From: Miscanthus floridulus
Taxonomy: Eukaryota > Streptophyta > Magnoliopsida > Poales > Poaceae
Direction of reading: 5' to 3'
Length of the DNA: 64,000 nt
Assembly (NCBI RefSeq): GCF_019320115.1
Contig: NC_089598.1
Span: forward strand, 86,443,560 to 86,507,559
Program-made: the position numbers and the translations under genes
The notes under the pieces: model-generated
What the model was told of the DNA's origin: nothing
Seen by the model: only the letters and a program-made list of their open reading frames with translations
The model's database searches: none
Shown: piece by piece, positions 34,559 through 46,067 of the stretch
How positions within the stretch are numbered: position 1 is the stretch's first letter
Layout of the letters: each line of letters begins with the position of its first letter

Positions 34559-35907
34559 TAGACTCGTCCAGACGCTGCGTCTCCTGCATTCGGTCCGGTG
34601 TGACCGAACGCGTCCGGTCGGCCCAGAGAGGCTCTAGAAGCTCTCTGGACTCGACCGAACATTGTGTCTCCTGCGTCCGGTCCGGTGTGACCAAACATGT
34701 CCGGTTGGCCTAGAGAGGCTCTAGGAGCTCTCTGGACTCGATCGGATGCCGCTTCTCCTATATCCGGTCATTTTCTTACAGCGCATCCGATCACGTGGTA
34801 TTACTATGCACAGTGATAGCCATTCGATGCCAATGGCTAAACTACTTGAAAGGGACACATGGTGGTCTGGCTATGACCAGACGCTGTGACCAGACGCAGC
34901 GACCGGACGCGTCCGGTCGCCACATCGGATGCATTCGGTGCACACGACCTGCGCGTCCGGTCATCCCACAGTCAGCCAAATAATTGGGCCAACGGCTCTA
35001 TTGTTTGGGGGTGTCTATAAATATTATTTGGCCGACTCTAGCTCGTGGTCTTGGCCATTTGCATTGACATAGCAACCTTGTGAGCTTAGCCAAAGCCCTC
35101 CCACTCATCTCCATCATTGATTTATCATCTTTGTGAGATTGGGAGAGAATCCAAGCGCATTGCTTGAGTGTTTGCATCTAGAGGCACTTGGTGTTTGTGT
35201 TTTGCTGCGGGATTCGCTTGTTACTCTTGGTGGTTGCTGCCACCTAGATGGCTTGGAGCAGCGAGGATCGTCAAGCGGAGATTGGTGATTGTCTCTGGCT
35301 CCGATAGTGGTGATTGTGAGGGGTTCTTGACCTTTCCTCGGTGGAGAGCCAAAAGGTACTCTAGTAAATTACTCGTGGCTTATGTGATCCTCATCTTGTG
35401 TTGGTTGTGTGGCATCCTATTGAGGGTTTGGTGTGTGATGCCAATTAGCACGTGAACCTTCAAGTGAGTGAATCACCACAATGGGGACTAACTTACCGGC
35501 AAGCAAGTGAACCTCGAAAGAAAAATCATTGTCTTGATTGTATCCTTGGTATTAATTGGTATTCACTCATTGGTCACTTGCCACAGTGGTATACCTCTGT
35601 ACCACTCTCTTGTATTTCATTATACATTCACTTGGATAGAGCTAGTGGTAGTTAAGACTAGATAGTGTATCATTTAATTATAATACTCTCACTAGGTTGA
35701 TCACCTAGGTGTATATTAGTGACATAGCTTTGTTGTGATATACTAAAGATCATAGAAAATAGAATTGGTTAGGTGGCTTGCAACCCCAAGTATAGTGCTA
35801 GCGTAAAATTCGCTTCGCCATCTTATTGACTAATCATTTGTCTTAGTGTTGTTGTAGAAATTTTTAATAGGCTATTCACCCCCCTCTAGCCATTAGGACC
35901 TTTCAAG

Positions 35908-35919
35908 TGGTATCAGAGC
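35908..35919 (+). other. Primer-binding site of the SIRE-type copia element
   Basis: TGGTATCAGAGC, complementary to the 3' end of initiator methionine tRNA, starts two bases after the LTR end at 35905. It is the standard site for plant copia elements. Confidence 0.9.
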
Positions 35920-35962
35920 AGAGGTCACCGTGATTTGAGGCTTAACAACCTTCGGTGTAAAA

Positions 35963-37935
35963 ATGGCTCAAATCAATAACACCAAGAAGCCACCCCAATT
36001 TGATGTGACAAATTATCCATATTGGAAGTCAAAGATGACCACACATATCAAGTCAATCAATAGAAGGGTGTGGAAGGTGCTAGAAACCAAAATTAAGATT
36101 GCCGATCTAGAGAATCCCACCATGGCCGAAGAAGTGCTTCTTCAAAATAATGACATTGCTCTAAATGCCATTCATGATGCAATCAATGAGAGAACATTTG
36201 AGCAAATCAAGAATAATGAGATGGCTCATGAGGCTTGGAAGAAGTTAGAAGAATAATTCGAGGGCACCAAGGCAATGAAGGGCGCAAAAGCATATATTCT
36301 CAAGGAGAAATTTGCTAGCTTCAAGATGAAGGAAGATGAGAGTGTACCAGACATGTTCCATCGGATGGAAGTGCTTGTCAATGATCTCAAAACACTTGGT
36401 GAGAAGGTGGAGGATAAGGACTTCTCTCATAAGTTCTTGAAATGCTTACTCGTAAGATTTAGCATGTTGGTCACATTGCTAGTGAGGACCGGTTTAGACA
36501 CAATGACACCAAACCAAATCTTGGGAGATATCAAGACCGATGATGCTTATAGAGATGATGATGAGAAGGAAGAAAAGAGGGAGAATAAGGATGACCAGAA
36601 GAAGAGTGTGGCACTCAAGGCCACATCATCCAAGGGCAAAGCAAAGCAAGAATCATCAAGTGAAGATGAAGACTTGAGCATTGATGAGATGGATGATGAT
36701 AAGATGGCTCTCTTTGTCAAGATATTTGGCAAGTTCATGATGAAGAAGGGCTACCGTGCTATAAGAAAGAAGTCATCATCCAAGAACAAGGAAGAGTCAA
36801 GAAGGTGCTTTAATTGCGGAAGCAAAGATCATCTTGTTGCTCAATGCCCATACAATAGTAACAATGATAATGACAAGAAGAACAAGAAGAAGGACAAGAA
36901 GGAAAAGAAAGTGAAGAAGGACAAGATGACCTTCAAGAAGAAGAAGAAGGGTGGTTCATATGTGGTCACTTGGGATAGTGATGCTTCCTCAAGTGATGAT
37001 GATGATAGTGATGATGACAAGACCACCAAGATGAAGACACTTGCAAGCATTGCTATCAATGAGAAGCCTTCTCTCTTCGACACTCCATCATGCTTCATGG
37101 ATAAGACCACTAAGGTACAAACTTGTGATGATGGAAGTGATGAGGAACATGATAATGAAAATGAAAATGAAAGTGATAGTGATGATGATGAACCAACTAA
37201 GGATGAACTACTTGACATGCTAGATGATGCTAAAGAACACTTTGGCATTTAGAGAAGGGAATGCAAAAGCTTGCATAAGGAAATAAAAGCCCTTAAGCAA
37301 GCCTTTGATGAGCTCAATGCATCTCATGAGAGGCTAGAGGAAGCCCACAAGAAGCTTGGCAAGGCTCACAAGAAGCTTGAAAAAGCTCATTCCACTTTGC
37401 TTAATGAACAAAATGAGAAGAAGCATGTTGAGACATGTGATGTAGGCTTAACTTGTGAGATAATTGATGAATCATTCTATAAGTCTATCGTTGTTGCTCC
37501 CACTAACCCTTCTTGTAGCACTTCTACTTCCACCTCATCTAGTAGTGATGGTTTCACTTGTGATGCCTCACTAATGGTTGAGAATGAGACCCTCAAGAAG
37601 GAGGTCAATAAGCTCACTCACACCTTGGCTAAGGCCTATGGTGGTGAGGACCGCTTGCTTATGTGCTTGGGTAGCCAAAGAGCTTCTCTCTACAAAGAGG
37701 GATTGGGCTATACCCCCAAAAAAGGCAAGGCAGCCTTTGTACCTCACAAGACTAGTTTTGTAAAGAACAATGGATGATTTTGCACTAGTTGCAAGCAAGT
37801 TGGTCATAAAGAGCATGAGTGCAAGAACAAGAGCAAAAATGCTAATGTATCCTCAATTAAGATTAATTCTTTCTATGTGCTTACTAATGGTACAAATGGT
37901 GTGAAGGCTAAGTTCAATGGTGCACCATGGATGGG
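35963..37935 (+). pseudogene. gag of the SIRE-type copia element
   Basis: ATG 35963 (MAQINNTKKPPQFDVTNYPYW) starts one frame, broken by TAA 36254, TAG 37250 and TGA 37775. Residues 1-190 show the copia gag (UBN2-like) fold: YPYWKSKMTTHIKSI, then DNDIALNAI-like helices and ILKEKFASFKMKEDESVPDM. A zinc knuckle (CFNCGSKDHLVAQC) lies near 36810, followed by a Lys-rich and then Asp/Ser-rich acidic stretch, a coiled coil (37290-37400) and a second knuckle (CTSCKQVGHKEHEC) near 37783. Two knuckles and a long linker are usual for SIRE-type gag. The three stops are each one transition from a sense codon. Confidence 0.85.
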
Positions 37936-38035
37936 CTCAAGAAGAAAGCCATTTAGGTACCAAAGAGCTTAGTGACTAACCTTTAAGGACCCAAGCAAGT
38001 TTGGGTACCTAAAAGGAATTGATCTTCTTTTGTAG

Positions 38036-38999
38036 GTCAATTACAAAGCCGGAGGAAGGCATTGGGTTCTTAATAGTGGGTGCACTCAACATATGACCGG
38101 TGATGCAAGAATGTTCAACTTAATCAACACCAATGGCAATGATGATTATGATAGTATCACATTTGATGACAATGGTAAAGGCAAGGTCAAAGGGCTTGGT
38201 AAGATTGTAATTTCCAATGATATGAACATTTCAAATGTGTTGCTTGTAGAGAGCTTGAACTTCAATTTGCTATCCATGGCTCAATTGTGTGATCTTGTAT
38301 TCAAATGCATATTTGGGGTAGATGATGTAGAGATCATAAGTATAGATGGCTCTAACTTGATCTTCAAAGGCTTTAGATATGAGAATCTATACTTGGTTGA
38401 TTTTAATGCTAGTGAAGCTCAATTATCTACATGTTTGTTCTCTAAGTCTAGCATGGGTTGATTATGGCATAGAAGGCTTGGTCATGTTGGAATGAAACAA
38501 CTGAATAGATTGGTTAAGCATGACTTAGTTAGAGGCTTGAAAGATGTAGTGTTTGAAAAAGACAAGCTTTGTAGCCCTTGTCAAGCCAGAAAACAAGTTG
38601 AAAACACACATCCTAAGAAAAGCATAATGAGCACTAGTAAAGCATTTGAGTTATTGCACATGGACTTGTTTGGGCCAACTCAATACACCAGCATTGGTGG
38701 TAACAAATATGACTTTGTGATAGTGGATGATTGTACTAGATACACTTGGGTATTCTTTCTAGTGGACAAAAGTGATGTGTTTGCAACATTCAAATCATTT
38801 GTCAAAGATATTCACAATGAGTTTGAAACAACCATCAAGAGAGTTAGAAGTGATAATGGTAGTGAGTTCAAGAACACTAGAATTGATAAATTGTGTGATC
38901 AATTTAGAATTAGACATCAATTCTCGGCCAAGTACACTCCATAATCAAATGGCCTTGTTGAGAGGAAGAATAGAATACTCATTGATATGGCAAGGTCTA
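38036..38999 (+). pseudogene. Protease and first part of integrase of the SIRE-type copia element
   Basis: Same frame as gag. The protease start reads HWVLNSGCTQHMTGD; family members have Asp in place of the Asn, so the catalytic residue is lost. Then comes the gag-pre-integrase part (LWHRRLGHVGMKQL; CSPCQARKQV zinc-binding segment) and the integrase core (HMDLFGPTQYTSIGG; VDDCTRYTWVFFL; VRSDNGSEFKN). TGA at 38459 and TAA at 38942 interrupt it. At 38999 the frame is cut by the gag-only retrotransposon; integrase resumes at 43018. Confidence 0.88.
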
Positions 39000-39787
39000 T
39001 GATGAGGACATGACACCCATGCATATGACCATGTTTGGCGCATGGGATGGAGGGGAAGGAGGCCAGCAAGGGTGTCCAAGTCAAGAAGGAGGCCCGAGGC
39101 TAATTCGGTTCGAGTCCCCGAGGTGGAGGCCCAAAGCAACTCAAGTTCGAGTCTGCCTCGGCCTCCAGGACCAGTCTACCTTAAACTAGTCACATAGGAC
39201 GCATCCGGACTCCGTTTTCGACGATCCATATATGGATAGAAAGACAATTTGATAAGGAATCCAATCCAAGTGGTCTCACATAAAAAACTCTTCGGAATCA
39301 ACAGGAATCATCAAAACAATTCAGCATCCAGAATCTGCCAGAGTGCTGCAACACCGTCTTTTGGTCCGTTGGACCATGTATCATGTTTGGGCCCATTAGG
39401 GGCGTGTCCAGGGGTCTTGCATGACCCTAGAGTCTTCATAAACAGCCCCCACCCCTCCATTAGGGTTTGAGTTTTACTTAGATTATTCTATCAAGAACAT
39501 TTTCGCCGTTCATTGATTTGTGAGACCCCAACTTCGTGAGATTAATCATTCATCTGCAATTTGGTTGCTTTCTTTCTTGTTCTTGCTTGTGTTCTTCATT
39601 GCGTAGGCAGGGACTAGCCTTCTTGGCGAGGTCAACCAGACCCATGTCTTGGTTGATAACCAGAGGAGTTGTGATGCTAAGATTACAGGGTTCGATCTTT
39701 CGATCTGAAGTCGGATCGGTGTGTCATTCTCCGCCACTACGATAGTTACCACCACCTGACGGAAGATCGGGATCCACGTCTCCATTA
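39000..39787 (+). repeat. 5' LTR of the gag-only retrotransposon
   Basis: 788 bp from TGATGAGGAC to CTCCATTA. By eye it differs from the 3' LTR at about ten positions in the first 200 bases, mostly transitions, so the element is fairly old. It lies inside the copia integrase frame. Confidence 0.88.
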
Positions 39788-39789
39788 AG

Positions 39790-39802
39790 TGATAATTAGA
39801 GC
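39790..39802 (+). other. Degenerate primer-binding site of the gag-only retrotransposon
   Basis: TGATAATTAGAGC followed by TAAGG stands two bases after the LTR end and resembles TGGTATCAGAGC of the initiator tRNA type with several changes. Confidence 0.5.
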
Positions 39803-40917
39803 TAAGGTATACCATCAGGTTCACTTTTATTTCCTAGTTTTGAGTGTTTCACATTCGTCCCATAGTCCAGTGCCATACTCGTTTTTATTTCAGTTTCAGA
39901 GTCTGTCGTGTTGAGTTTGTGTCCTGGACGAGGTCTTGTTGCTGGTTAGGTCATGTTAGAGTCTAGTTCGTGTGTTTTCCCCCATCGTTTCCATCAAATC
40001 TTGGCTGTTGTGACCAGTTTTGCGCACATTGTTCCCATTTTGTCCTCTAATTCAGAGCCAATTCTTAAAACTGGTCTAGTTTTCGCATACGAACTCTGAT
40101 TTCGACGTTCCATATATCAAAATCGATCAAAAAAAATTCTAGATCTGTCCATCCCTGTCTTATCAAGGTTGGAAAATTTTAGATTGGTCAAAAAGTGGTC
40201 ACAAGATCCTCTTTTCATGGTCACAAGGTTTTTGTCGATTTTGAGCAAGTTTTTTGAAAATTTCACAGGCCACGTCTTACACTTGTTTGAGCTCATATTT
40301 TCTATGGTTACTTCTTTTGTGCTCCTAAGTAAAGGAAAAATATCAAAAAAATAAAATAAAAAACTTGAAATTTCCCAAAAAACAACGACAGCCCAAAAAA
40401 TAGAAAAAAAGAGAGGGACAAAAGAGGAACAATATCTAGAGGAGCACATAGAGAAGACCAAAGTGAGCTGTGTTAGCATGTGCTGTCTGGTTCCTTGTTT
40501 GTGTTGCTGTTTTCATCCACCATACTTGTTTTTCACACACCTGTCTCCTTGCTATCCATCATACTTGCTTGTTTGTTACACACCTAGTACTTGGAGCATT
40601 TTAAACTAGCAACGAGAACAAGTACTTTGGACTATAATTTAGCATTACTTTCTATTACTGACTTGTGTGCTAGATATACATATTACTCTTTGTTTGCCTT
40701 CCAAGCTCCACAAATTCTTCAGATCAGTACAGAAAAAGGGCTTTGCAATCTCGGTACCACTACCTCATAGGTATCACGAACCAGCTGTCGGTTGTACCGC
40801 CCACTGCTTGCGTTGATAAGAACTTTGTAAGACGCTTCCACTTGCTGTGAAAAATAACACCACTACAACCACGTAGTCATTTGGTAGGGATAACTTTCAC
40901 CGTTTGTTCCTGTTTTT

Positions 40918-42393
40918 GTGTTTACAATGGCAGATTATTCATATCCACCGACTTATGATGGTATAGGTGCTGATGAGTACATGGAGTGGGAAATTGCGAT
41001 CGATAACATATTTGCTACTCGCTTTATGTGTCCAAGGAGGAAGGTAAAAAATGCAGCTAGTGTTTTGCGACATTTTGCTTTATCTTGGTGGGAGTCTTTA
41101 GATCCTTTTGATAAACCTCAAACTTGGAATGATATGAAACTTCTTATGCGAGAAACCTTTGTTAACCCACCTCCTGTTTTGACTTCATATGCTGAGGTGC
41201 ACCATTTAGAGGAAGAGTCTGTTGTTATTCCTCTTGCTATGACTAACCTTTTGCAGAATAATGTATATAAGCGAGAGAATGACGTGGAAGAAAATGAGGA
41301 GCTCACAACCTCATATGCAAATTTAGAACCATCACTTCACAATGCACCTATTACTCCTGCTGAGAACACAGGTAATGGCCATGGTCCTACACTCACGGAA
41401 GGTGAAAATTGTCCTAATGTACAAAATTTTTTCACAAACCATGCTGTCATAGAGCAATTGTTAGTGGAACCCTCTCTTGATTTATCTTTGTCCCATGATA
41501 ATTTGTTTGATGTTCCTTTTGACAAAGATGAATTGGTTGAAGATGCTTCAGTTTTACATGTTTTGGAACCAGTGACTTGTGCTGAAAATAAACATGTTAT
41601 TCATATTGCTACTAAAATTGATGAGTTCAAACTGTTGTCTTCTTTACATACTTTGGGTTACATTGAATTTGATATTTTGTGTAACCTAGATTGTTTGGAA
41701 GAGAGCCTTTTTAAATATGCTAATTTTCCTTGGTTTTCTAAACACACATATCATGTTATTGGCAGATATAACAAGGGACAATATATGATACATCGAGTAT
41801 ACATTCATAATAATATGAATTCTCCTTTTATTGTACAAGATTATGATTGTTTAGAGGGCAGCCATAATAATACAAACATTTTCTCATGTTCCTTAAAGAA
41901 ACAAGTTCACTTCCAAGAAGGGGAGCATTGTTGGTTGCTACCTATGTCTGCTCGACCATCTATTCCTGCATTGTCTTTGGTTAGTTCTAATCTTTTGCAG
42001 GATAGTGTTGACATACATTGTGTGCATTCGGATCATGGAGTCTACATGCTTGCTGAAATTTTTATGCGAGATGACATGCTAGAAACTTGGAAATATGGTC
42101 ACGTTCCTTCTCACAATTATTTCAGTTTTCTTTGTCCTCACAATCCCGTTCTCCTTTATGTTGTGCAGGATCAGTTTCAAGCACAATCGACACCGAGGAC
42201 GGCTTTTCATCAAGAAGGGGAGGATGATGAGGACATGACACCCATGCATATGACCATGTTTGGCACATGGGATGGAGGGGAAAGAGGCCAGCAAGGGTGT
42301 CCAAGTCAAGAAGGAGGTCTGAGGCTAATTCGGTTCGAGTCCCCGAGGTGGAGGCCCAAAGCAACTCAAGTTCGAGTCTGCCTCGGCCTCTAG
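40918..42393 (+). CDS. gag-like protein of the TR-GAG element
   Basis: An uninterrupted 491-codon frame. An inner ATG at 40927 (MADYSYPPTYDG) is the likelier start, since the track begins at a Met three codons earlier with no support either way. Residues 5-95 are gag-like: YMEWEIAIDNIFATRF, then FALSWWESLDPFDKPQTWND and LLMRETFVNPP. The rest is an unusual acidic-neutral region with repeated short hydrophobic blocks (YIEFDILCNLDCLEESLF; YHVIGRYNKGQYMIHRVYI), no zinc knuckle and no enzyme motif. The frame runs 159 bases into the 3' LTR, so the last 50 or so residues are LTR-encoded. It is the least damaged ORF in the window. Confidence 0.75.
   Translation: MFTMADYSYPPTYDGIGADEYMEWEIAIDNIFATRFMCPRRKVKNAASVLRHFALSWWESLDPFDKPQTWNDMKLLMRETFVNPPPVLTSYAEVHHLEEESVVIPLAMTNLLQNNVYKRENDVEENEELTTSYANLEPSLHNAPITPAENTGNGHGPTLTEGENCPNVQNFFTNHAVIEQLLVEPSLDLSLSHDNLFDVPFDKDELVEDASVLHVLEPVTCAENKHVIHIATKIDEFKLLSSLHTLGYIEFDILCNLDCLEESLFKYANFPWFSKHTYHVIGRYNKGQYMIHRVYIHNNMNSPFIVQDYDCLEGSHNNTNIFSCSLKKQVHFQEGEHCWLLPMSARPSIPALSLVSSNLLQDSVDIHCVHSDHGVYMLAEIFMRDDMLETWKYGHVPSHNYFSFLCPHNPVLLYVVQDQFQAQSTPRTAFHQEGEDDEDMTPMHMTMFGTWDGGERGQQGCPSQEGGLRLIRFESPRWRPKATQVRVCLGL
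42219..42234 (+). other. Polypurine tract of the gag-only retrotransposon
   Basis: AAGAAGGGGAGGA lies immediately before the 3' LTR start at 42235. It overlaps the coding frame of the gag-like ORF. Confidence 0.75.
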
Positions 42394-43012
42394 GACCAGT
42401 CTGCCTTAAACTGGTCACCCAGGATGCATCTGGACTCCGTTTTCGACGATCCATATATGGATGGAAAGATAATTTGATAAGAAAGCCAATTCAAGTGGTC
42501 TCACGTCAAAAGCTCTTTGGAATCAATTGGAATCGTCGAAACAAGTCAGCGTCCAAAATCTGCCAGGGTGCTGTGACACTGTCTTTTGGTCCGTTGGACC
42601 ATGTATCGTGTTTGGGCCCATTAGGGGCGCATCCAGGGGTCTTGCATGACCCTAGAGTCTTCATAAACAGCCACCGCCCCTCCATTAGGGTTTGGGTTTT
42701 GCTTAGATTATTCTATCAAGAACAGTTTTGCCGTTCATCGGTTTGTGAGACCCCAACTTTGTGAGATTAATCATTCATCTATAATTTGGTTGCTTTCTTT
42801 CTTATTCTTGCTTGTGTTCTTCGTTGCACAGGTAGGGATTAGCCTTCTTGGCGAGGTCAACCAGATCCGTGTCTTGGTTGATAACCAGAGGAGTTGTGGT
42901 GCTAAGATTGTAGGGTTCGATCTTTCGATCTGAAGCCGGATCGGTGTGTCATTCTTCGCCACAATGATAGTTACCACCACCTGACGGAAGATCGAGATCC
43001 ACGTCTCCATTA
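42235..43012 (+). repeat. 3' LTR of the gag-only retrotransposon
   Basis: 778 bp, TGATGAGGAC...CTCCATTA, followed by the GTCTA duplication and then the resumed copia integrase frame (LSEYNVSQSFW). Confidence 0.88.
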
Positions 43013-44482
43013 GTCTATGCTTAGTGAGTACAATGTGAGTCAATCTTTTTGGGTCGAAGCTATGAACACGGCTTGCTATTATAGCATCCGCCTCTATTGT
43101 CACCCATTGAAAGAGAAAACACCATATGAGCTCTTGAATGGTAGAAAGCCCAACATTGTATATTTTCGTGTCTTTGGTTGCAAATGCTATATCTTGAAGA
43201 AAGACACTAGATTAGGCAAGTTTGACAAGAAATGTGATGAAGAATTTCTACTTGGATACTCAACTACTAGCCAAGCATATAGAGTTTGGAATTTGGATAG
43301 TGGTACTCTTAAGGAAGTTCATGATGTTGAATTTGATGAAACCAAGGGTTCACAAAAACATGAGAACTTGGAAGATGTTAGAGGCATTCAACTTTTAAAT
43401 GCCATAAAGAACATGGATGTTGGTGAATTAAGGCCTAGGCAAGTGAATGATGATGAAGATGATCAAGTGCAAGTGCTCTCTAACTCAAATGTGCAAGATA
43501 ATACAAATTAAACTAGTACAAGTGGCTCTCATGATAATAAACAAGATCAAGTGGCTAGTGCATCATCTCAACCCAATAATCAAGCAAGTGCAAGCAATCA
43601 AGTTCCAATCCTCCAACCAACCAATATTGCAAGGGATCATCCATTGGACACTATCATTGGTGATATTTCAAGAGGTGTGCAAACTAGATCAAGATTGGCT
43701 TTATTTTATGAACATTTCTCATTTGTATTATCTATTGAACCAAAGAAGATAGATGAAGTATTGAAGCATGTTGATTGGGTGAATGCTATGCATGGAGAAT
43801 TGAATAATTTCACAAAAAATCAAGTATGGGAATTAGTAGAGAGACCAAAGGGACACAATGTGATTAGAACCAAATGGGTCTTTAGAAACAAGCAAGATCA
43901 AGATGGGATAGTAGTAAGGAACAAAGCAAGATTGGTAGCACAAGGATATACACAAGTCGAATGTCTTGACATTGGAGAAACATATGCCCCAGTTGTTAGA
44001 TTGAAAGCAATTAGAATCTTGCTAGCCTATGCTTATGCCCACAACATCAAACTCAATCAAATGGATGTCAAAAGTGCATTTCTCAATGGTTACATCAATG
44101 AATAAGTGTATGTTGAGCAACCTACCAGTTTTAAAGATGACAAGAAGTCCGACCATGTGTACAAGTTGAAGAAGGTATTGTATGGCTTGAAGCAAGCACC
44201 TAGAGCATGGTATGAGAGATTGAGGGATTCCTACTCTCAAAAGGGTTCATGATGGGCAAGGTTGACACCACTCTTTTCATCAAGAGGATTGGCAAAGACT
44301 TGTTTGTGTTGCAAATTTATGTTGATGACATCATATTTGGATCAACCAATCAAGACTTTTGTGAAGAGTTTAAAAAGATGATGGCTAATGAGTTTGAGAT
44401 GTCCATGATTAGAGAGTTAAGTTACTTTCTTGGTCTTCAAATCAAGCAATTGAAGAATGGTATATTTGTGAGTCAAGGCAAG
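43013..44482 (+). pseudogene. Integrase end and reverse transcriptase of the SIRE-type copia element
   Basis: Continues the frame cut at 38999. Integrase C-terminal half: SQSFWVEAMNTACYYSIRLY, then LLNGRKPNIVYFRVFGCKCY and GYSTTSQAYRVWNL. After a Gln/Asn-rich linker the reverse transcriptase reads WVFRNKQDQDGIVVRNKARL, then LNQMDVKSAFLNG and YGLKQAPRAWYERL. TAA stops at about 43509 and 44103, and a frameshift near 44230. The catalytic IYVDDIIFGST motif is intact in the frame at 44249-44482. The frame then runs into the inverted solo LTR at 44483. Confidence 0.88.
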
Positions 44483-45273
44483 TAATGGAGACGTGGATCC
44501 CGATCTTCCGTCAGGTGATGGTAACTATCGTTGTGGCGGAGAATAATGACACACCGATCCGGCTTCAGATAGAAAGATCGAACCCTGCAATCTTAGTACC
44601 ACAACTCCTCTGGTTATCAACCAAGACACGGATCCGGTTGACCTCGCCAAGAAGGCTAATCCCTGCCTGCGCAACGAAGAACACAAGCAAGAACAAGAAA
44701 GAAAGCAACCAAATTGCAGATGAATGATTAATCTCACGAAGTTGGGGTCTCACAAACCGATGAACAGCGAAACTGTTCTTGACAGAATAATCTAAGCAAA
44801 ACCCAAACCCTAATGGAGGGGCAGCGGCTGTTTATGAAGACTCTAGGGTCGTGCAAGACCCCTGGACGTGCCCCTAATGGGCCCAAACACGATACATGGT
44901 CCAACAGACCAAAAGACGGTGTCGCAGCACCCTGGCAGATTCTGGATGCTGACTTGTTTCGACGATTCCTGTTGATTCCGAAGAGATTTTGACATGAGAC
45001 CACTTGGATTGGATTTCTTATCAAATTATCTTTCCATCCATATATGGATTGTCAAAAACAGAGTCCGGATGCGTCCTGGGTGACCAGTTTAAGGCAGACT
45101 GGTCTTGGAGGCCGAGGCAGACTCGAACTTGAGTTACTTTGGGCCTCCACCTCGGGGACTCAAACCGAATTAGCCTCGGGCCTCCTTCTTGACTTGGACA
45201 CCCTTGCTGGCCTCCTTCTTCTCCATCCCATGCGCCAAACATGGTCATATGCATGTGTGTCATGTCCTCATCT
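44483..45273 (-). mobile_element. Solo LTR of the gag-only family, inverted, with GCAAG duplication
   Basis: 791 bp reading TAATGGAGACGTGG...GTCCTCATCT on the plus strand, the reverse complement of the LTRs at 39000 and 42235. GCAAG is duplicated exactly at 44478-44482 and 45274-45278. It confirms the TG...TA type termini (here AG at the 5' edge by one change). No internal sequence remains. It interrupts the copia polyprotein between SQGK and YIKDM. Confidence 0.9.
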
Positions 45274-46067
45274 GCAAGTATATCAAGGACATGATCGAGA
45301 AGTTTGGCATGAGTGATAGCAAAGCCATGAGTACACCAATGTGAACAAATGACAACTTGGATAGTGATGCAAGTGGCAATATGGTGGATCAAAAATTATA
45401 TCGGTCTATGATTGGAAGCCTACTCTATGTGACCGCATTAAGGCCAGATGTTATGTTTAGTGTATGCATGTGTGCAAGATTTGAAGCCTCACCAAGAAAA
45501 AGTTATTTGAAGGCCACAAAGAGAATATTGAGGTACTTGAAGCATACACAAAATGTTGGTTTGTGGTATCCCAAAGGAGCAAAGTTTGAGCTAGTTGGTT
45601 ACTCTGACTCGGATTATGCGGGATGCAAGGTTGAAAGGAAGAGCACCTCGGGCACATGTCAATTGTTGGAAAGATCACTTGTCTCATGGTCATCAAAGAA
45701 GCAAAATAGTGTTGCATTATCAACCGCCGAAGCTGAATACATATCCACCGGTAGTTGTTGTGCACAAATACTTTGGATGAAGTTTACCTTGAGTGACTTT
45801 GAAATCAAGTTCAAGAAAGTGCCATTGCTATGTGACTATGAGAGTGCAATCAAGTTAATCAATAATCTGGTTCAACATGTAAGAACAAAGCACATTGATG
45901 TCCGCCACCATTTCATAAGAGATCACCAACAAAAAAGGGACATTTGTATTGAGAGTGTAGGCACCGAAGATGAACTTGCCGATATATTCACCAAGCCATT
46001 GGATGAGAAAAGGTTTTGCAAGCTAAGGAATGAGTTGATCATATTGGATTTCTCAAATATGTGTTGA
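45274..46067 (+). pseudogene. RT end and RNase H of the SIRE-type copia element
   Basis: Resumes the copia frame after the solo LTR: YIKDMIEKFGMSDSKAMSTP, a TGA, then the open piece 45357-46067. It reads the RT tail (YRSMIGSLLYVTALRPDVMF) and RNase H: GYSDSDYAGCKVERKSTSG, then VALSTAEAEYISTGSCCAQ and HIDVRHHFIRDH, ending DIFTKPLDEKRF. The catalytic Asp and Glu of RNase H are present. Ends with TGA after FSNMC. Confidence 0.88.

Larger units (their letters stand above)
19690..35905 (+). repeat. 5' LTR of the SIRE-type copia element, split by the gypsy insertion
   Basis: LTR sequence is at about 19690-20259 and 34564-35905, joined at the TAGAC duplication. It contains many short copies of CCGGACGCGTCCGG-like words on both sides of the break. 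A TATA box (TATAAATA) lies at 35016-35023. The 3' edge reads CCCCCCTCTAGCCATTAGG then ACCTTTCA. The expected start TGAAAGC (seen in the 3' LTR at 47200) is not found, so the left end is truncated. Confidence 0.7.
39000..43012 (+). mobile_element. Non-autonomous gag-only LTR retrotransposon (TR-GAG type), 4013 bp
   Basis: LTRs at 39000-39787 and 42235-43012, GTCTA duplicated exactly at 38995-38999 and 43013-43017. The LTR begins TGATGAGGACATGAC and ends ACGTCTCCATTA, so the termini are TG...TA instead of TG...CA. A degenerate initiator-tRNA primer site (TGATAATTAGAGC at 39790) and a clean polypurine tract (AAGAAGGGGAGGA before 42235) are present. The single internal ORF is gag-like; no protease, integrase or reverse transcriptase is present. 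It must have relied on enzymes from another element. It lies inside the copia integrase, in the same orientation. Confidence 0.88.

Noticed and set aside
35908..35919. tRNA-like sequence
   Set aside because: The TGGTATCAGAGC match is a retrotransposon primer-binding site next to an LTR, not part of a cloverleaf gene.
44485..45392. Open frames of 80-123 codons around the inverted solo LTR
   Set aside because: They read LTR sequence, recur in both orientations at the other two LTR copies, and have no domain.
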